From contig NZ_JNKR01000006.1 in the NCBI RefSeq assembly GCF_000702905.1, positions 22,784 to 86,783 on the forward strand: a stretch of DNA of 64,000 nt. Direction: 5' to 3'. Positions 17,717 through 26,883 of this stretch are shown here, in pieces; positions within the stretch are counted from its first letter, which is position 1; each line of letters opens with the position of its first letter. The stretch is from Mitsuokella jalaludinii DSM 13811 (lineage in GTDB: Bacteria; Bacillota; Negativicutes; Selenomonadales; Selenomonadaceae). Under the pieces are notes generated by a model that made no database searches, was not told the origin of the DNA, and saw only the letters and a list, made by a program, of their open reading frames with translations. The position numbers and the translations under genes were made by a program.

Positions 17717-19004
17717 GACGGCGCCTGTGGAGGTGCGCGAGCACTTCGCGATTTCCCGGCAGGCCGTTCGCGACGGGCTGGAAAATCTCAACGAATACGA
17801 GGGGATATCGGAGGCCGTCGTGCTCTCGACCTGCAACCGCAGCGAGATGTACGCCGTCGTCGACGATGCAGAGGAAGATGCAGCGACGCTCAAGCAGTTC
17901 CTGTTTGACTTGACGGGCAACGACGAGGACATCGACGCGTATCTCTACTCGTTCGTCGACGAGGAATGCATCCGCCATCTCTTCAACGTGGCGTCGAGCC
18001 TCGATTCGCTCGTGCTCGGCGAGGGGCAGATCCTCTCGCAGGTCAAGGAGGCGTACGCGATTGCGCGCGAGGCCGGCACGACGAGCACCGTGCTCAATAC
18101 GCTCTTCCACCGCGCCATCGCGACGGGCAAGCGCGTGCGCACGGAGACGCGCATCGCCTACAATTCGGTTTCCGTCAGCTATGCGGCCGTCGAGCTTGCC
18201 GAGGAGAAGTTCGGCTCGCTTGCGGCCTCGAATGCGCTGATCTTTGGCGCGGGCAAGATGGCGGAGCTCACGGCACAGCACCTCGTCGCACACGGCGTGC
18301 GCAAGATCTACGTGGCAAACCGTCACATCGAGCGGGCTGAGCAGCTCGCGGCGGAGTTCGGCGGCGAGGCCGTTCCGTTCGACGGTGCGCTGAAGCGGGC
18401 GGTGGATGTCGATGTCATCGTGACGTCGACGGGCGCGCCGCATTACGTCGTCAAGCCCTGGGAGACGCGCCAGCTCATGACGAAGCGCAAGGGCAGGCCG
18501 CTCTTCTTCATCGATATCGCCGTGCCGCGCGACGTCGATCCGGAGGTCGCGGGCATCAAGGGCGTGACGCTCTACAACATCGATGCGCTGGAGGCCGTCG
18601 TCGACGAGCACAAGGAGGAGCGGCTGCAGGAGGCAAAGCTCGCGCATGCCATTGTGGAGGAGGAAGTGAAGTCCATCGAGGACAAATTCCAGTACCTCTC
18701 CTTCCGTCCGCTCATGGCGCTGCTCTCGGAGCGCTGCGAGCGCATCCGCCAGCGCGAGGTGCGCCGCGCATCGTCGAAGCTGCCGGACCTCACGAAGTCG
18801 GAGCGTCGGCAGATCGAGCACATGACGCGCATGATCGTGCGCAAGATCCTGCGCATGCCGATGATGAAGCTCAATGCTTCGGCGGGCACGCCGCAGGAGT
18901 CATTCTACATCGAGGCCATGCGGGCCTTGTTCAAGTTGGACACGATAGGGGAGGCGGCAACGAGTGAAGAACGGCACAATCGTTATCGGGACGCGCAGCA
19001 GTAA
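17685..19004 (+). CDS. hemA: glutamyl-tRNA reductase
   Basis: 439 residues. The catalytic domain has LGLNHKTAPVEVRE and the nucleophile Cys50 in LSTCNRSE. The NADPH domain has IFGAGKMAELTAQHL, and a dimerisation helix closes the protein. It reduces glutamyl-tRNA(Glu) to glutamate-1-semialdehyde, the committed step of the C5 tetrapyrrole pathway, working with HemL encoded at the end of this operon. GGAGGT lies 10 nt before the ATG, inside the preceding gene. Confidence 0.96.
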   Translation: MQLLILGLNHKTAPVEVREHFAISRQAVRDGLENLNEYEGISEAVVLSTCNRSEMYAVVDDAEEDAATLKQFLFDLTGNDEDIDAYLYSFVDEECIRHLFNVASSLDSLVLGEGQILSQVKEAYAIAREAGTTSTVLNTLFHRAIATGKRVRTETRIAYNSVSVSYAAVELAEEKFGSLAASNALIFGAGKMAELTAQHLVAHGVRKIYVANRHIERAEQLAAEFGGEAVPFDGALKRAVDVDVIVTSTGAPHYVVKPWETRQLMTKRKGRPLFFIDIAVPRDVDPEVAGIKGVTLYNIDALEAVVDEHKEERLQEAKLAHAIVEEEVKSIEDKFQYLSFRPLMALLSERCERIRQREVRRASSKLPDLTKSERRQIEHMTRMIVRKILRMPMMKLNASAGTPQESFYIEAMRALFKLDTIGEAATSEERHNRYRDAQQ

Positions 19005-19905
19005 GCTCGCGCTCTGGCAGGCAGACTATGTAGCAGACTGCCTGAAGGAGCGCTATCCGGATCTGCGCGTCGAGAAGAAGCTCATGACGACAAAGGGCGA
19101 CAAGATCCTCGACGCGCCGCTCGCCAAGATCGGCGGCAAGGGGCTCTTCACGAAAGAGCTCGAGCAGGAGATGCTCGAGGGCGGCATCGACATCGCGGTG
19201 CACAGCCTCAAGGACATGCCGACGGAGGTGCCGGAGGGTCTCGTGATCTCTGCCATCACGAGGCGATTTGATCCGGGGGACGCTGTGGTGAGCCCCGTGT
19301 ACAAGACGCTCGAGAATCTGCCGCAGGGTGCAAAGGTCGGCACCTCGAGCCTGCGCCGCAAGGCGCAGCTCCTGCACGCACGGCCGGACCTCAATATTTC
19401 GGACCTGCGCGGCAATGTCAACACGCGCCTGGAGAAGCTTGAGCGCGAGCACTTCGACGCGATCATCCTGGCCGTGGCAGGCCTCAAGCGCCTCGGCTTT
19501 GCGGACCGCATCACGGAGGTGCTGCCGCGCGAGATGGTGCTGCCGGCCGTCGGCCAGGGCGCTCTTGCCATCGAGACGCGCGAAGACGACCGCGAAGTGC
19601 GCGGGCTCATCGCCTTCCTCAACGATGAGGAGACGGTGGCCTGTGCCAGGGCGGAGCGCGCCTTCCTGGCCCGCGTCGAAGGCGGCTGCCAGGTGCCTGT
19701 CGGCGTCTACGCAGTGCCTGCTGCCGGAGAGCGGCTTCATGTCGAGGCGGTCATCGCCTCGCTCGACGGCGCGCGCCTCTACCGCGACACTGCTGTGGGC
19801 AGCGCGGCAGAGGCCGAGTCGCTCGGCAAATCGCTTGCCGACAAGCTGCTCGCGATGGGCGGCATCGAGATCCTGCACGAGATCGGCCTGCTGCTCGACC
19901 GGTGA
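18964..19905 (+). CDS. hemC: porphobilinogen deaminase (hydroxymethylbilane synthase)
   Basis: A 313-residue enzyme joining four porphobilinogens into hydroxymethylbilane. It has IGTRSSKLALWQ at the N-terminus, HSLKDMPTEVPEGL, RRKAQLLHARPDL and the dipyrromethane-cofactor cysteine C242 in VEGGCQVPVG. It begins with GTG at 18964, overlapping the 3' end of hemA by 41 nt, with GGGGAGG upstream. Confidence 0.95.
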   Translation: MKNGTIVIGTRSSKLALWQADYVADCLKERYPDLRVEKKLMTTKGDKILDAPLAKIGGKGLFTKELEQEMLEGGIDIAVHSLKDMPTEVPEGLVISAITRRFDPGDAVVSPVYKTLENLPQGAKVGTSSLRRKAQLLHARPDLNISDLRGNVNTRLEKLEREHFDAIILAVAGLKRLGFADRITEVLPREMVLPAVGQGALAIETREDDREVRGLIAFLNDEETVACARAERAFLARVEGGCQVPVGVYAVPAAGERLHVEAVIASLDGARLYRDTAVGSAAEAESLGKSLADKLLAMGGIEILHEIGLLLDR

Positions 19906-19980
19906 GGCGGGCAGAGAGAACCTGGGCGCAGCTGCGTCTGCGCTGGCGATATTTCACGAAGAGAAGAGGAGAGTTTTATT

Positions 19981-21507
19981 ATGGCAGGTATGGTATATCT
20001 GGTCGGGGCTGGTCCTGGGGACTACCGCCTCATCAGCCTCAAGGCAGTCGACTGCCTGAAGCGCGCCGAGGTCGTTGTCTACGACCGCCTCGCGGATGAC
20101 CGCATCCTCGGCTGGGCGCCGCGCGATGCCGAGTTCATCTACGTCGGCAAGGCGTCGAGCCACCACACGATGAAGCAGCCGGACATCAATCAGCTGCTCG
20201 TCGACAAGGCGAAAGAGGGCAAGACAGTCGTGCGCCTCAAGGGCGGCGATCCCTTCGTCTTCGGCCGCGGCGGCGAAGAGGGTCTGCTGCTCGAGGAGAA
20301 CGGCCTGCCGTTTGAGGTCGTGCCGGGCATCACGTCGGCCATTTCGGTGCCGGCTTACGCGGGCATCCCCGTCACGCACCGCGGCATCGCGACCTCGTTT
20401 GCCGTCGTCACGGGCCATGAGGACCCGACGAAGGGCAAGAGCAACATCCACTGGGACAAGCTGGCGACGGGCGTCGACACGCTCGTCTTCCTCATGGGCG
20501 TCGCCAATCTGCCGCACATCACGGAAGAACTCATAGAAAACGGACGCCCGGCCGATACGCCGGCAGCCGTTATCCGCTGGGGCACGAAGCCGGAGCAGGA
20601 AGTCCTCATGACGACGGTCGGCACGGCCGCTGAGGATGTCAAGCGGAAGGGACTCAAGCCGCCGGCTATCTTCATCGTCGGCGAGGTCGTCAAGCTGCGC
20701 GAGAACCTGCAGTGGTTCGATAAGCTGAGCCAGAAGCCGCTTTTCGGGCGGACGGTGCTCGTCACGCGCGCGCGCAGCCAGGCATCGAAGCTCACTGCGT
20801 GCCTCGAAGAGCTCGGTGCCCGCGTCATCGAGAAGCCGGCCATCGCGATCGCTGCGCCGGATGACGGCTATGCGGCCGTCGATGCGGCCATCGCAGGAAT
20901 TGACGCCTACCAGTGGCTGATCTTCACGAGCACGAATGGCGTCGAGCGCTTCATGGAGCGCCTCTTCGCCGCGGGCCGCGATGTCCGCGCACTCGGCTAC
21001 GCGAAGGTCGCGGCCATCGGGAAGACGACGGCGGGGAAGCTCGCCTCGTACGGCATCCGCGCCGACGTCGTGCCGCAGGAGTTCCGCGCAGAGGGCATCT
21101 TAGAAGCCATCAAGGGCAAGCTGCCGCCGCACGCGAAAATCCTCCTGCCGCGCGCTGCTGCTGCGCGCGAGATCCTGCCCGAGAAGCTGCGCGAGCAGGG
21201 GGCCGAGGTCGATGTCGTGCCGGTCTACCAGACGGTCATGGCGGAGACGGGCGAAGAGGAGCGCGCGGCGCTCCGGAAAGAGCTCGAGAGTGGCGCCATC
21301 GACTTCGTGACGTTCACGAGCTCGTCGACCGTCGAGAATCTCGTCAAACTGCTCGGCGGCATTGAGCCGCTCGCGGGCGTCAAGGCGGCCTGCATTGGCC
21401 CGGTGACGGTCGAGACGGCCCGTCGGCACGGCATCGAGCCTGCCGTCGTGGCTTCGACGTACACCATTGAAGGTCTCGTCGAGGCCATGCGCGAAAGCCT
21501 CGTCTGA
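19981..21507 (+). CDS. cobA-hemD: fused uroporphyrinogen-III C-methyltransferase / uroporphyrinogen-III synthase
   Basis: A 508-residue bifunctional protein. Residues about 4-245 are an SUMT domain ([55 protein letters not shown]) that methylates uroporphyrinogen III to precorrin-2. Residues about 255-505 are a HemD domain ([68 protein letters not shown]) that closes the macrocycle. The fusion is common in Firmicutes. Together with the SirC-like enzyme it sends the operon's flux toward siroheme and cobalamin. RBS AGAGGAGAG; the 75 nt before it show no terminator. Confidence 0.95.
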   Translation: MAGMVYLVGAGPGDYRLISLKAVDCLKRAEVVVYDRLADDRILGWAPRDAEFIYVGKASSHHTMKQPDINQLLVDKAKEGKTVVRLKGGDPFVFGRGGEEGLLLEENGLPFEVVPGITSAISVPAYAGIPVTHRGIATSFAVVTGHEDPTKGKSNIHWDKLATGVDTLVFLMGVANLPHITEELIENGRPADTPAAVIRWGTKPEQEVLMTTVGTAAEDVKRKGLKPPAIFIVGEVVKLRENLQWFDKLSQKPLFGRTVLVTRARSQASKLTACLEELGARVIEKPAIAIAAPDDGYAAVDAAIAGIDAYQWLIFTSTNGVERFMERLFAAGRDVRALGYAKVAAIGKTTAGKLASYGIRADVVPQEFRAEGILEAIKGKLPPHAKILLPRAAAAREILPEKLREQGAEVDVVPVYQTVMAETGEEERAALRKELESGAIDFVTFTSSSTVENLVKLLGGIEPLAGVKAACIGPVTVETARRHGIEPAVVASTYTIEGLVEAMRESLV

Positions 21508-21592
21508 GCAAAGGCGAGAGCCGACTTCATTCTGTTCTGCGATTGCCATGGCAGGTATCTGCCAGACATCTATGTATTTAGGAGATGTTGTT

Positions 21593-22573
21593 ATGTATAA
21601 CCAGAAGCTTCGTCCGCGCCGCATGCGCATCACGCCGGCCATGCGCGCCATGGTCCGGGAGACGACTCTCTCGGCGAAGGATTTTGTCTACCCGATCTTT
21701 GTCGTTCCGGGCGAGCATGTCAAAGAAGAGATCCCGAGCATGCCGAACTGCTACCATCTCTCGGTCGACAATGCGGTCGAGCTTGCCAAGGAGATCGCAT
21801 CGCTCGGCATCCCGGCTGTCGAGGTCTTCGGCCTGCCGGAGTACAAGGATGCAGACGGCTCTTCAGCCTGGGACCCGACGAGCCCGGTGCAGCGCGCCAT
21901 CAAGGCCATCAAGGCCGCGGTGCCAGAGCTCATGATTATCGGCGATGTCTGCCTCTGCCAGTACACGACGCATGGCCACTGTGGCCATCTCGAGGGCCAT
22001 TACGTCGACAACGACAAGACGCTCAAACTCCTGCAGAAAGTCGCCGTCTCGCAGGCTGAGGCCGGTGCCGACATCATCGCGCCGTCCGACATGATGGACG
22101 GCCGCGTTGCCGCCATCCGCGAGGCACTCGACGAGCACGGTTTCCAGAATGTCTCCATCATGAGCTACGCCGTCAAGTACGCTTCGGGCTACTACGGACC
22201 GTTCCGCGATGCCGCCGACAGCGCACCTCAGTTCGGTGACCGCCGCCAGTACCAGATGGATCCGGCCAATGCGCGCGAGGCGCTCAAGGAAGTCGACCTC
22301 GATGTCATGGAAGGTGCGGACATCATCATGGTCAAGCCGGCACTCGCTTACCTCGATGTCGTGCGCCAGGTCCGCGACCACATCCACCATCCTGTCGCTG
22401 TCTACAATGTCAGCGGCGAGTACGCGATGGTCAAGGCTGCGGCAGCGAACGGCTGGATCGACGAGAAGCGCATCGTGCTCGAGACGCTGACGAGCATGAA
22501 GCGCGCCGGTGCGGACATCATCATCACGTACCACGCACTGGATGCGGCAAGATGGCTCAAGGAAGAGGAGTAA
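21593..22573 (+). CDS. hemB: delta-aminolevulinic acid dehydratase (porphobilinogen synthase)
   Basis: 326 residues. The cysteine-rich zinc site is [16 protein letters not shown], so this is the zinc-dependent type. The two Schiff-base lysines lie in [18 protein letters not shown] and [10 protein letters not shown]. It condenses two 5-aminolevulinates to porphobilinogen. The start at 21593 ([12 protein letters not shown]) has TTAGGAGAT 8 nt upstream; the open frame extends to 21467 but that part overlaps the cobA-hemD end and lacks a ribosome site. Confidence 0.95.
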   Translation: MYNQKLRPRRMRITPAMRAMVRETTLSAKDFVYPIFVVPGEHVKEEIPSMPNCYHLSVDNAVELAKEIASLGIPAVEVFGLPEYKDADGSSAWDPTSPVQRAIKAIKAAVPELMIIGDVCLCQYTTHGHCGHLEGHYVDNDKTLKLLQKVAVSQAEAGADIIAPSDMMDGRVAAIREALDEHGFQNVSIMSYAVKYASGYYGPFRDAADSAPQFGDRRQYQMDPANAREALKEVDLDVMEGADIIMVKPALAYLDVVRQVRDHIHHPVAVYNVSGEYAMVKAAAANGWIDEKRIVLETLTSMKRAGADIIITYHALDAARWLKEEE

Positions 22574-22576
22574 GGT

Positions 22577-23896
22577 ATGCTGAATCTCGAAAAATCTCTG
22601 GCGGCTTTTAACGAAGCCAAGACGCTCATGCCGGGCGGCGTCAACAGCCCGGTCCGCTCGTACGCCAATGTCGACTGTAATCCGCCGTTCATCGCGAAGG
22701 CGAAGGGTGACCGCATCTTCGACATTGACGGCAACGAGTACATCGACTACGTGGGGTCGTGGGGCCCGATGGTCGTCGGCCATGCTCACCCGAACGTCGT
22801 CAAGGCGCTGCAGGAGGCGGCGACGCGCGGCACGAGCTACGGTGCGCCGACGCTCTTAGAGTCGGAGCTCGCGAAGCTCGTCATGCAGGTCTACCCGTCC
22901 ATCGAGGTCATCCGCATGGTCAACTCGGGCACGGAGGCGACGATGAGCGCGCTGCGCCTGGCGCGCGGCTACACAGGGCGCGAGAAGATCGTCAAGTTCA
23001 TCGGCTGCTACCACGGCCACAGCGACAGCCTGCTCGTCAATGCCGGTTCGGGCATGGCGACGTTCGGCGTGCCGAGTTCGCCGGGCGTCACGAAGGGCAC
23101 GGCGGCGGACACGATCTCGGTGCCCTACAACGACGTCGAGGCCATCACGAAGGTCATGGATGAGATGGGCGACGAGATCGCAGCGGTCATCATCGAGCCG
23201 GTTGCGGGCAACATGGGCTGCGTGCCGCCGAAGCAGGGCTACCTGCGCAAGATCCGTGAGCTCACGCAGGCGCACGGCACGATCCTGATCTTCGATGAGG
23301 TCATGTGCGGCTTCCGCGCGTCGCTCGGCGGTGCACAGGCGGCCTATGGCATCACGCCGGATCTCACGTGCCTCGGCAAGATCATCGGCGGCGGCCTGCC
23401 GGTCGCGGCTTACGGCGGACGACGCGACATCATGATGAAGGTCTCGCCGGCGGGGCCTGTCTATCAGGCGGGCACGCTCTCGGGCAATCCGCTCGCGATG
23501 ACGGCCGGCATCGAGACGCTCAAGATCATCACAGCAGAGCCGGAGCCGGGCGAGGCCGACTACAGCCGCATGCTGACGCTCAAGACGAAGAAGCTCCTGC
23601 TCGGCTGGCTCGAGAAGGCCAAGGAAGCCGGCGTCACGATCCAGGCGCATCAGGCCGGCTCGATGTTCGGCATCTTCTTCAACGAGCATGAGGTCTACAA
23701 TTACGATGACTCGTGCGCTTCGGACCAGGAAGCCTTCAAGGTCTGGTTCAAGAGCATGCTCGAGCAGGGCATCTACCTCGCACCGTCGCAGTTCGAGACC
23801 CTCTTCATGTCCGGCGCACACAGTGACGAAGACATCGACCGCACGATCGAGGCCGCAGGCAAGGCCTTCAAGGCAGTGGCAGAGAGCCGCCGCTGA
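22577..23896 (+). CDS. hemL: glutamate-1-semialdehyde 2,1-aminomutase
   Basis: A 439-residue PLP enzyme of aminotransferase class III. MPGGVNSPVRSY is at the N-terminus, with GSWGPMVVGHAHP, NSGTEATMSALRLARG, FDEVMCGFR and the PLP lysine K268 in LGKIIGGGLPVAAYGG. It converts glutamate-1-semialdehyde to 5-aminolevulinate. Three nucleotides separate it from hemB, with GAGGAGTAAGG as ribosome site. Last gene of the operon; a large hairpin repeat and then a terminator follow. Confidence 0.96.
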   Translation: MLNLEKSLAAFNEAKTLMPGGVNSPVRSYANVDCNPPFIAKAKGDRIFDIDGNEYIDYVGSWGPMVVGHAHPNVVKALQEAATRGTSYGAPTLLESELAKLVMQVYPSIEVIRMVNSGTEATMSALRLARGYTGREKIVKFIGCYHGHSDSLLVNAGSGMATFGVPSSPGVTKGTAADTISVPYNDVEAITKVMDEMGDEIAAVIIEPVAGNMGCVPPKQGYLRKIRELTQAHGTILIFDEVMCGFRASLGGAQAAYGITPDLTCLGKIIGGGLPVAAYGGRRDIMMKVSPAGPVYQAGTLSGNPLAMTAGIETLKIITAEPEPGEADYSRMLTLKTKKLLLGWLEKAKEAGVTIQAHQAGSMFGIFFNEHEVYNYDDSCASDQEAFKVWFKSMLEQGIYLAPSQFETLFMSGAHSDEDIDRTIEAAGKAFKAVAESRR

Positions 23897-23916
23897 GTTT
23901 TTGCAAAGTTGACGCC

Positions 23917-24105
23917 GACGGGACGGGGTTGGCCAACACTGCGCGATGAGCCCCTGCTAAACCGATTTTTTGCCTCAGAATCTCAATCCTTGCCAAAGAG
24001 CTAAACGCGCGTTGCTTGGACGACGCTCTTTGGCAAGGGCGGGATGGCAAAAAATCGGTTCTTCACGCAGGGCCTCAACGCTCCGCTTCTGGCCAGTCCC
24101 GTCCC
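23917..24105 (-). repeat. large nested hairpin element, copy 1 (long form)
   Basis: A palindromic element of about 189 bp with four nested helices. Helix 1 is 23921-23934 with 24091-24104 (GGACGGGGTTGGCC / GGCCAGTCCCGTCC). Helix 2 is GAGCCCCTGC / GCAGGGCCTC. Helix 3 is 23960-23974 with 24046-24060 (15 bp perfect, AACCGATTTTTTGCC). Helix 4 is 23988-24001 with 24025-24038 (14 bp perfect), closing a 23-nt loop. Copies 2 and 3 at 35959 and 50755 share the loop length, the loop sequence pattern and the unpaired junctions, but have different complementary outer helices. It lies between the hemL stop and its terminator. Strand is set to match the short form at 50992. Confidence 0.9.
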
Positions 24106-24137
24106 TCTGGCTAGTGCAACGCCCGTTTTCATGCACA

Positions 24138-24171
24138 TAAAAACGCTGACAGCTTTTGCCAGCGTTTTTTT
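24138..24171 (+). terminator. terminator of the tetrapyrrole operon
   Basis: AAAAACGCTG (24139-24148) pairs with CAGCGTTTTT (24160-24169), followed by further T. It is downstream of hairpin repeat copy 1, so that repeat would be part of the hemL mRNA tail. Confidence 0.8.
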
Positions 24172-24209
24172 CGTGGGATTTGTGCGACCTCAATGGTCAA
24201 TCGTGACAT

Positions 24210-24245
24210 GGCGGCAGGGTGGCAGGGCCCTGCTGCCCTGCTGCC
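24210..24245. repeat. loopless GC palindrome of GGCAGCAGGG units
   Basis: A 36-bp inverted repeat with no loop: GGCGGCAGGGTGGCAGGG faces CCCTGCTGCCCTGCTGCC (16 of 18 positions complementary, the rest G-T). Each arm is itself a near tandem repeat. It sits just past the stop of the minus-strand epimerase gene but has no T tract, so it is not a standard terminator. Confidence 0.7.
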
Positions 24246-24256
24246 GATTCACTGTG

Positions 24257-25135
24257 TCAGCCAATCTCAATCGTATAGCTGAACACCGCTTCTTCGCCTG
24301 CTGCGAGGCGTTCACTTCCCTCGCGGTCGGCGAAGTCGCCATCGAAGTCCTCGTAGTCGGCGTGGCCGTGCCATGGCTCGATGCAGATGAATGGCGCGCC
24401 GCCCTGGCCCGGGGTCCAGAAGCCCCAGTAGGGGAAGTCCTTGGCGATGACAGACAGCGACTTATCGCTCTTTGTCGAGCGCAGCGTGACCTTGTCCGAC
24501 TTGAGATTGTGGTAGGCGAGGACGTCGTCCTTGAATTCTTCATAGCAGAGCGGCAGGCGCGTACCCTTGAGCGGTTTCGTGCCATGCGCGCGAAGGTACT
24601 GGCCCTCCTTGTTGAGAGGCATGTTCGGCGCATCCTCTTCATGGTTGAACTCGAGGTAATAGTCGGAGAATGCTTCCCCGTGCACGATCGGGCAGCGGAA
24701 GGCGTCGTGTGCGCCGATCGAGTAGATCATCTCGTGGTCGTCGTGGTTGTGCACCGTCCAGATGATCTTGACCTGTTTCCCGTGGAGTTCGTAGGCCACC
24801 TGGAGCTCGAATTTCCACGGATAGCGCGCGAGCGATTCCTCCGTCCAGCAGAGCGAGAAGGCGATGCGGTCCGCCTCTTTCTCGACGAGCTGAAAATCGG
24901 AGATGCGGCCGAGGCCGTGGCTCGGCAGTTCGTACGTCTTGCCGCCCACACGGTACTTGTTGTCCTTGAGCTTGCCGACGATCGGGAAGAGCACCGGTGA
25001 GCTGTAGCGCCACCAGGTCGGGTCGCCGTTCCAGAGGTATTCCGTCTCGTCCTCGCGTTCCTTGATGGAGCGCAATTCCGCGCCGTGGTCGCGCACTTGC
25101 ACGCAGAGCTCGTCGTTCTCAATAGTATAAAGCAT
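24257..25135 (-). CDS. LacX-like aldose 1-epimerase family protein
   Basis: A 292-residue galactose-mutarotase-like beta-sandwich protein. Recognisable pieces are RDHGAELRSIKE, YLWNGDPTWWRYSSPVLFPI, PSHGLGRISDF, SIGAHDAFRCP and a C-terminal CIEPWHGHADY. These match the LacX/YeaD-type subgroup, which keeps catalytic-looking His and Glu residues (H in GAHDAF, E in CIEPWHG). It probably interconverts sugar anomers or sugar-phosphate anomers; the substrate is not evident. Monocistronic, convergent to hemL. Confidence 0.85.
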   Translation of the reverse strand: MLYTIENDELCVQVRDHGAELRSIKEREDETEYLWNGDPTWWRYSSPVLFPIVGKLKDNKYRVGGKTYELPSHGLGRISDFQLVEKEADRIAFSLCWTEESLARYPWKFELQVAYELHGKQVKIIWTVHNHDDHEMIYSIGAHDAFRCPIVHGEAFSDYYLEFNHEEDAPNMPLNKEGQYLRAHGTKPLKGTRLPLCYEEFKDDVLAYHNLKSDKVTLRSTKSDKSLSVIAKDFPYWGFWTPGQGGAPFICIEPWHGHADYEDFDGDFADREGSERLAAGEEAVFSYTIEIG

Positions 25136-25191
25136 TTGATTCCCTCATTTCTTTTTTTGGAAAATTACCTTTTGTTGTTCATTCGCGTTAG

Positions 25192-25258
25192 GGTCAGTCT
25201 ATTCCTGCAAGGCAAGGCCAGATTTCTTCCGTCGCTTTGCCTAGAAGGTGGACTGACC
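25192..25258. promoter_or_regulatory. imperfect hairpin between the epimerase gene and pdxS
   Basis: GGTCAGTC (25192-25199) and GACTGACC (25251-25258) form perfect 8-bp outer arms. Inside them AGGCAAGGC pairs with GCTTTGCCT (8 of 9). It lies before a -10-like TATACT (25318-25323) for pdxS and within about 60 nt of the epimerase start. It could be an operator or a leader structure for the epimerase; I cannot tell which. Confidence 0.4.
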
Positions 25259-25372
25259 GTATTTTTGACCTTGTGAAAATAAAGTGGATTGAGACTTTTG
25301 ATAGACCCAGAAAGGCGTATACTGGGGAATGTAATCATTCCGGTGCACAGCAAGAGAGATGGAGGAATCGAT

Positions 25373-26257
25373 ATGGCAGAACAATTTGACAATCGCTATG
25401 AACTCAACAAGCAGCTCGCCCAGATGCTCAAGGGCGGCGTCATCATGGACGTCACGACGCCGGAGCAGGCGCAGATCGCGGAGGAGGCCGGTGCGTGTGC
25501 CGTCATGGCGCTCGAGCGCATCCCGGCTGACATCCGCGCGGCGGGCGGTGTCTCGCGCATGAGCGACCCGAAGATGATCAAAGGCATCCAGCAGGCCGTT
25601 TCCATCCCGGTCATGGCCAAGTGCCGCATCGGCCACTTCGTCGAGGCGCAGGTGCTCGAGGCCATCGAGATTGACTACATCGACGAGAGCGAGGTCCTCT
25701 CGCCGGCCGATGATGTCTATCACATCGACAAGCGCAAGTTCCGTGTGCCGTTCGTCTGCGGTGCGCGCGACCTCGGTGAAGCGCTGCGCCGCATCGCGGA
25801 GGGCGCCTCGATGATCCGCACGAAGGGCGAGCCGGGCACGGGCGATGTCGTGCAGGCCGTGCGCCACATGCGCAAGATCAACTCCCAGATTGCCACGCTG
25901 ATCGCAAAGCGCGAGGATGAGCTCTTTGAGGCGGCCAAGGCACTCGCTGTGCCGTACGCGCTCGTTCGGTATGTCCACGACAATGGCCGCCTGCCGGTCG
26001 TCAATTTCGCCGCGGGCGGCGTCGCGACGCCTGCCGATGCCGCGCTGATGATGCAGCTCGGCGCCGAAGGTGTTTTCGTCGGCTCTGGCATCTTCAAGTC
26101 GGGCAATCCGGCGAAGCGCGCCCGCGCCATCGTGCAGGCCGTGACGAACTACGAGGATCCGAAGATCATCGCGGAGCTCTCCGAAGACCTCGGCGAGGCA
26201 ATGGTTGGCATCAACGAAGAGGAGATCGAGATCCTGATGGCCGAGAGGGGAAAATGA
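25373..26257 (+). CDS. pdxS: pyridoxal 5'-phosphate synthase, PdxS (lyase) subunit
   Basis: 294 residues, a TIM barrel. [13 protein letters not shown] comes first, then the catalytic lysine K83 in [39 protein letters not shown] and GSGIFKS, which bind the substrates ribose-5-phosphate and glyceraldehyde-3-phosphate. It assembles PLP using ammonia from PdxT. GGAGGA lies upstream of the ATG; the open frame extends to 25289 without support. PLP made here would serve HemL and threonine deaminase in this window. Confidence 0.96.
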   Translation: MAEQFDNRYELNKQLAQMLKGGVIMDVTTPEQAQIAEEAGACAVMALERIPADIRAAGGVSRMSDPKMIKGIQQAVSIPVMAKCRIGHFVEAQVLEAIEIDYIDESEVLSPADDVYHIDKRKFRVPFVCGARDLGEALRRIAEGASMIRTKGEPGTGDVVQAVRHMRKINSQIATLIAKREDELFEAAKALAVPYALVRYVHDNGRLPVVNFAAGGVATPADAALMMQLGAEGVFVGSGIFKSGNPAKRARAIVQAVTNYEDPKIIAELSEDLGEAMVGINEEEIEILMAERGK

Positions 26258-26258
26258 T

Positions 26259-26825
26259 ATGGCAAAGAGAATTGGTGTGCTTGCCGTGCAGGGGGCCTTT
26301 GCCGAGCACGAAGCGATGCTCAGTTCCATCGGCGCAGAGTGCCGCGAATTGCGCAGCGCAGCGGATCTCGAACAGAAGCCGGACGCCCTCGTGCTGCCGG
26401 GCGGCGAGAGCACGGTCCAGCGCAAGCTGCTCATGGAAAGCGGCATGCTCGCACCCATCAAGTCGTGGATCGAGGAGGGCATGCCTGTACTCGCGACATG
26501 CGCCGGCCTCATCCTCTTGGCAGAGCATCTGAGCAACGATGAGCGCACGTGCTTCAAGACGCTGCCTGTCACCGTGCGCCGCAACGCCTACGGCCGCCAG
26601 CTCGGCAGCTTCATCACCGAGGCCGAAGTCCGCCATATCGGCATGATGCGCCAGAACTTCATCCGCGCGCCGTACATCGAAGCGGCTGGTCCGGGTGTCG
26701 AAGTTCTCTCCGAGACAGATGGTCATATCACGGCTGTGCGCTACAAGAAGCAACTGGCGCTCGCCTTCCATCCCGAAGTTGGCCCCGACACGCGGCTGCA
26801 CGAGGCCTTTCTGCGCATGATATGA
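26259..26825 (+). CDS. pdxT: pyridoxal 5'-phosphate synthase, PdxT (glutaminase) subunit
   Basis: A 188-residue class-I glutamine amidotransferase. It has VQGAFAEHEAML and LPGGESTVQRKL, the nucleophile C81 in ATCAGLILLAE and the His171/Glu173 pair in AFHPEVGPD, a complete triad. It releases ammonia from glutamine for PdxS. One nucleotide separates the pdxS stop from its ATG. Confidence 0.95.
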   Translation: MAKRIGVLAVQGAFAEHEAMLSSIGAECRELRSAADLEQKPDALVLPGGESTVQRKLLMESGMLAPIKSWIEEGMPVLATCAGLILLAEHLSNDERTCFKTLPVTVRRNAYGRQLGSFITEAEVRHIGMMRQNFIRAPYIEAAGPGVEVLSETDGHITAVRYKKQLALAFHPEVGPDTRLHEAFLRMI

Positions 26826-26839
26826 GAAAATGGAACAAG

Positions 26840-26874
26840 AATAGGAGATACCAATCCGGTATCTCCTATTTTTA
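26840..26874. terminator. bidirectional terminator between pdxT and the NlpC/P60 gene
   Basis: A 12-bp perfect stem (ATAGGAGATACC / GGTATCTCCTAT) with a 5-nt loop, T-rich on the right and A-rich on the left. Confidence 0.85.
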
Positions 26875-26883
26875 TGAGCACGA

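Noticed and set aside
23868..24193. Short open frames within hairpin copy 1
   Set aside because: They arise from both arms of the palindrome and are not preserved in copies 2 and 3, so the element is not protein-coding.
25136..25372. Riboswitch ahead of pdxS
   Set aside because: A hairpin is present (25192-25258), but no conserved riboswitch core could be recognised and PLP riboswitches are not established; recorded only as an imperfect hairpin.
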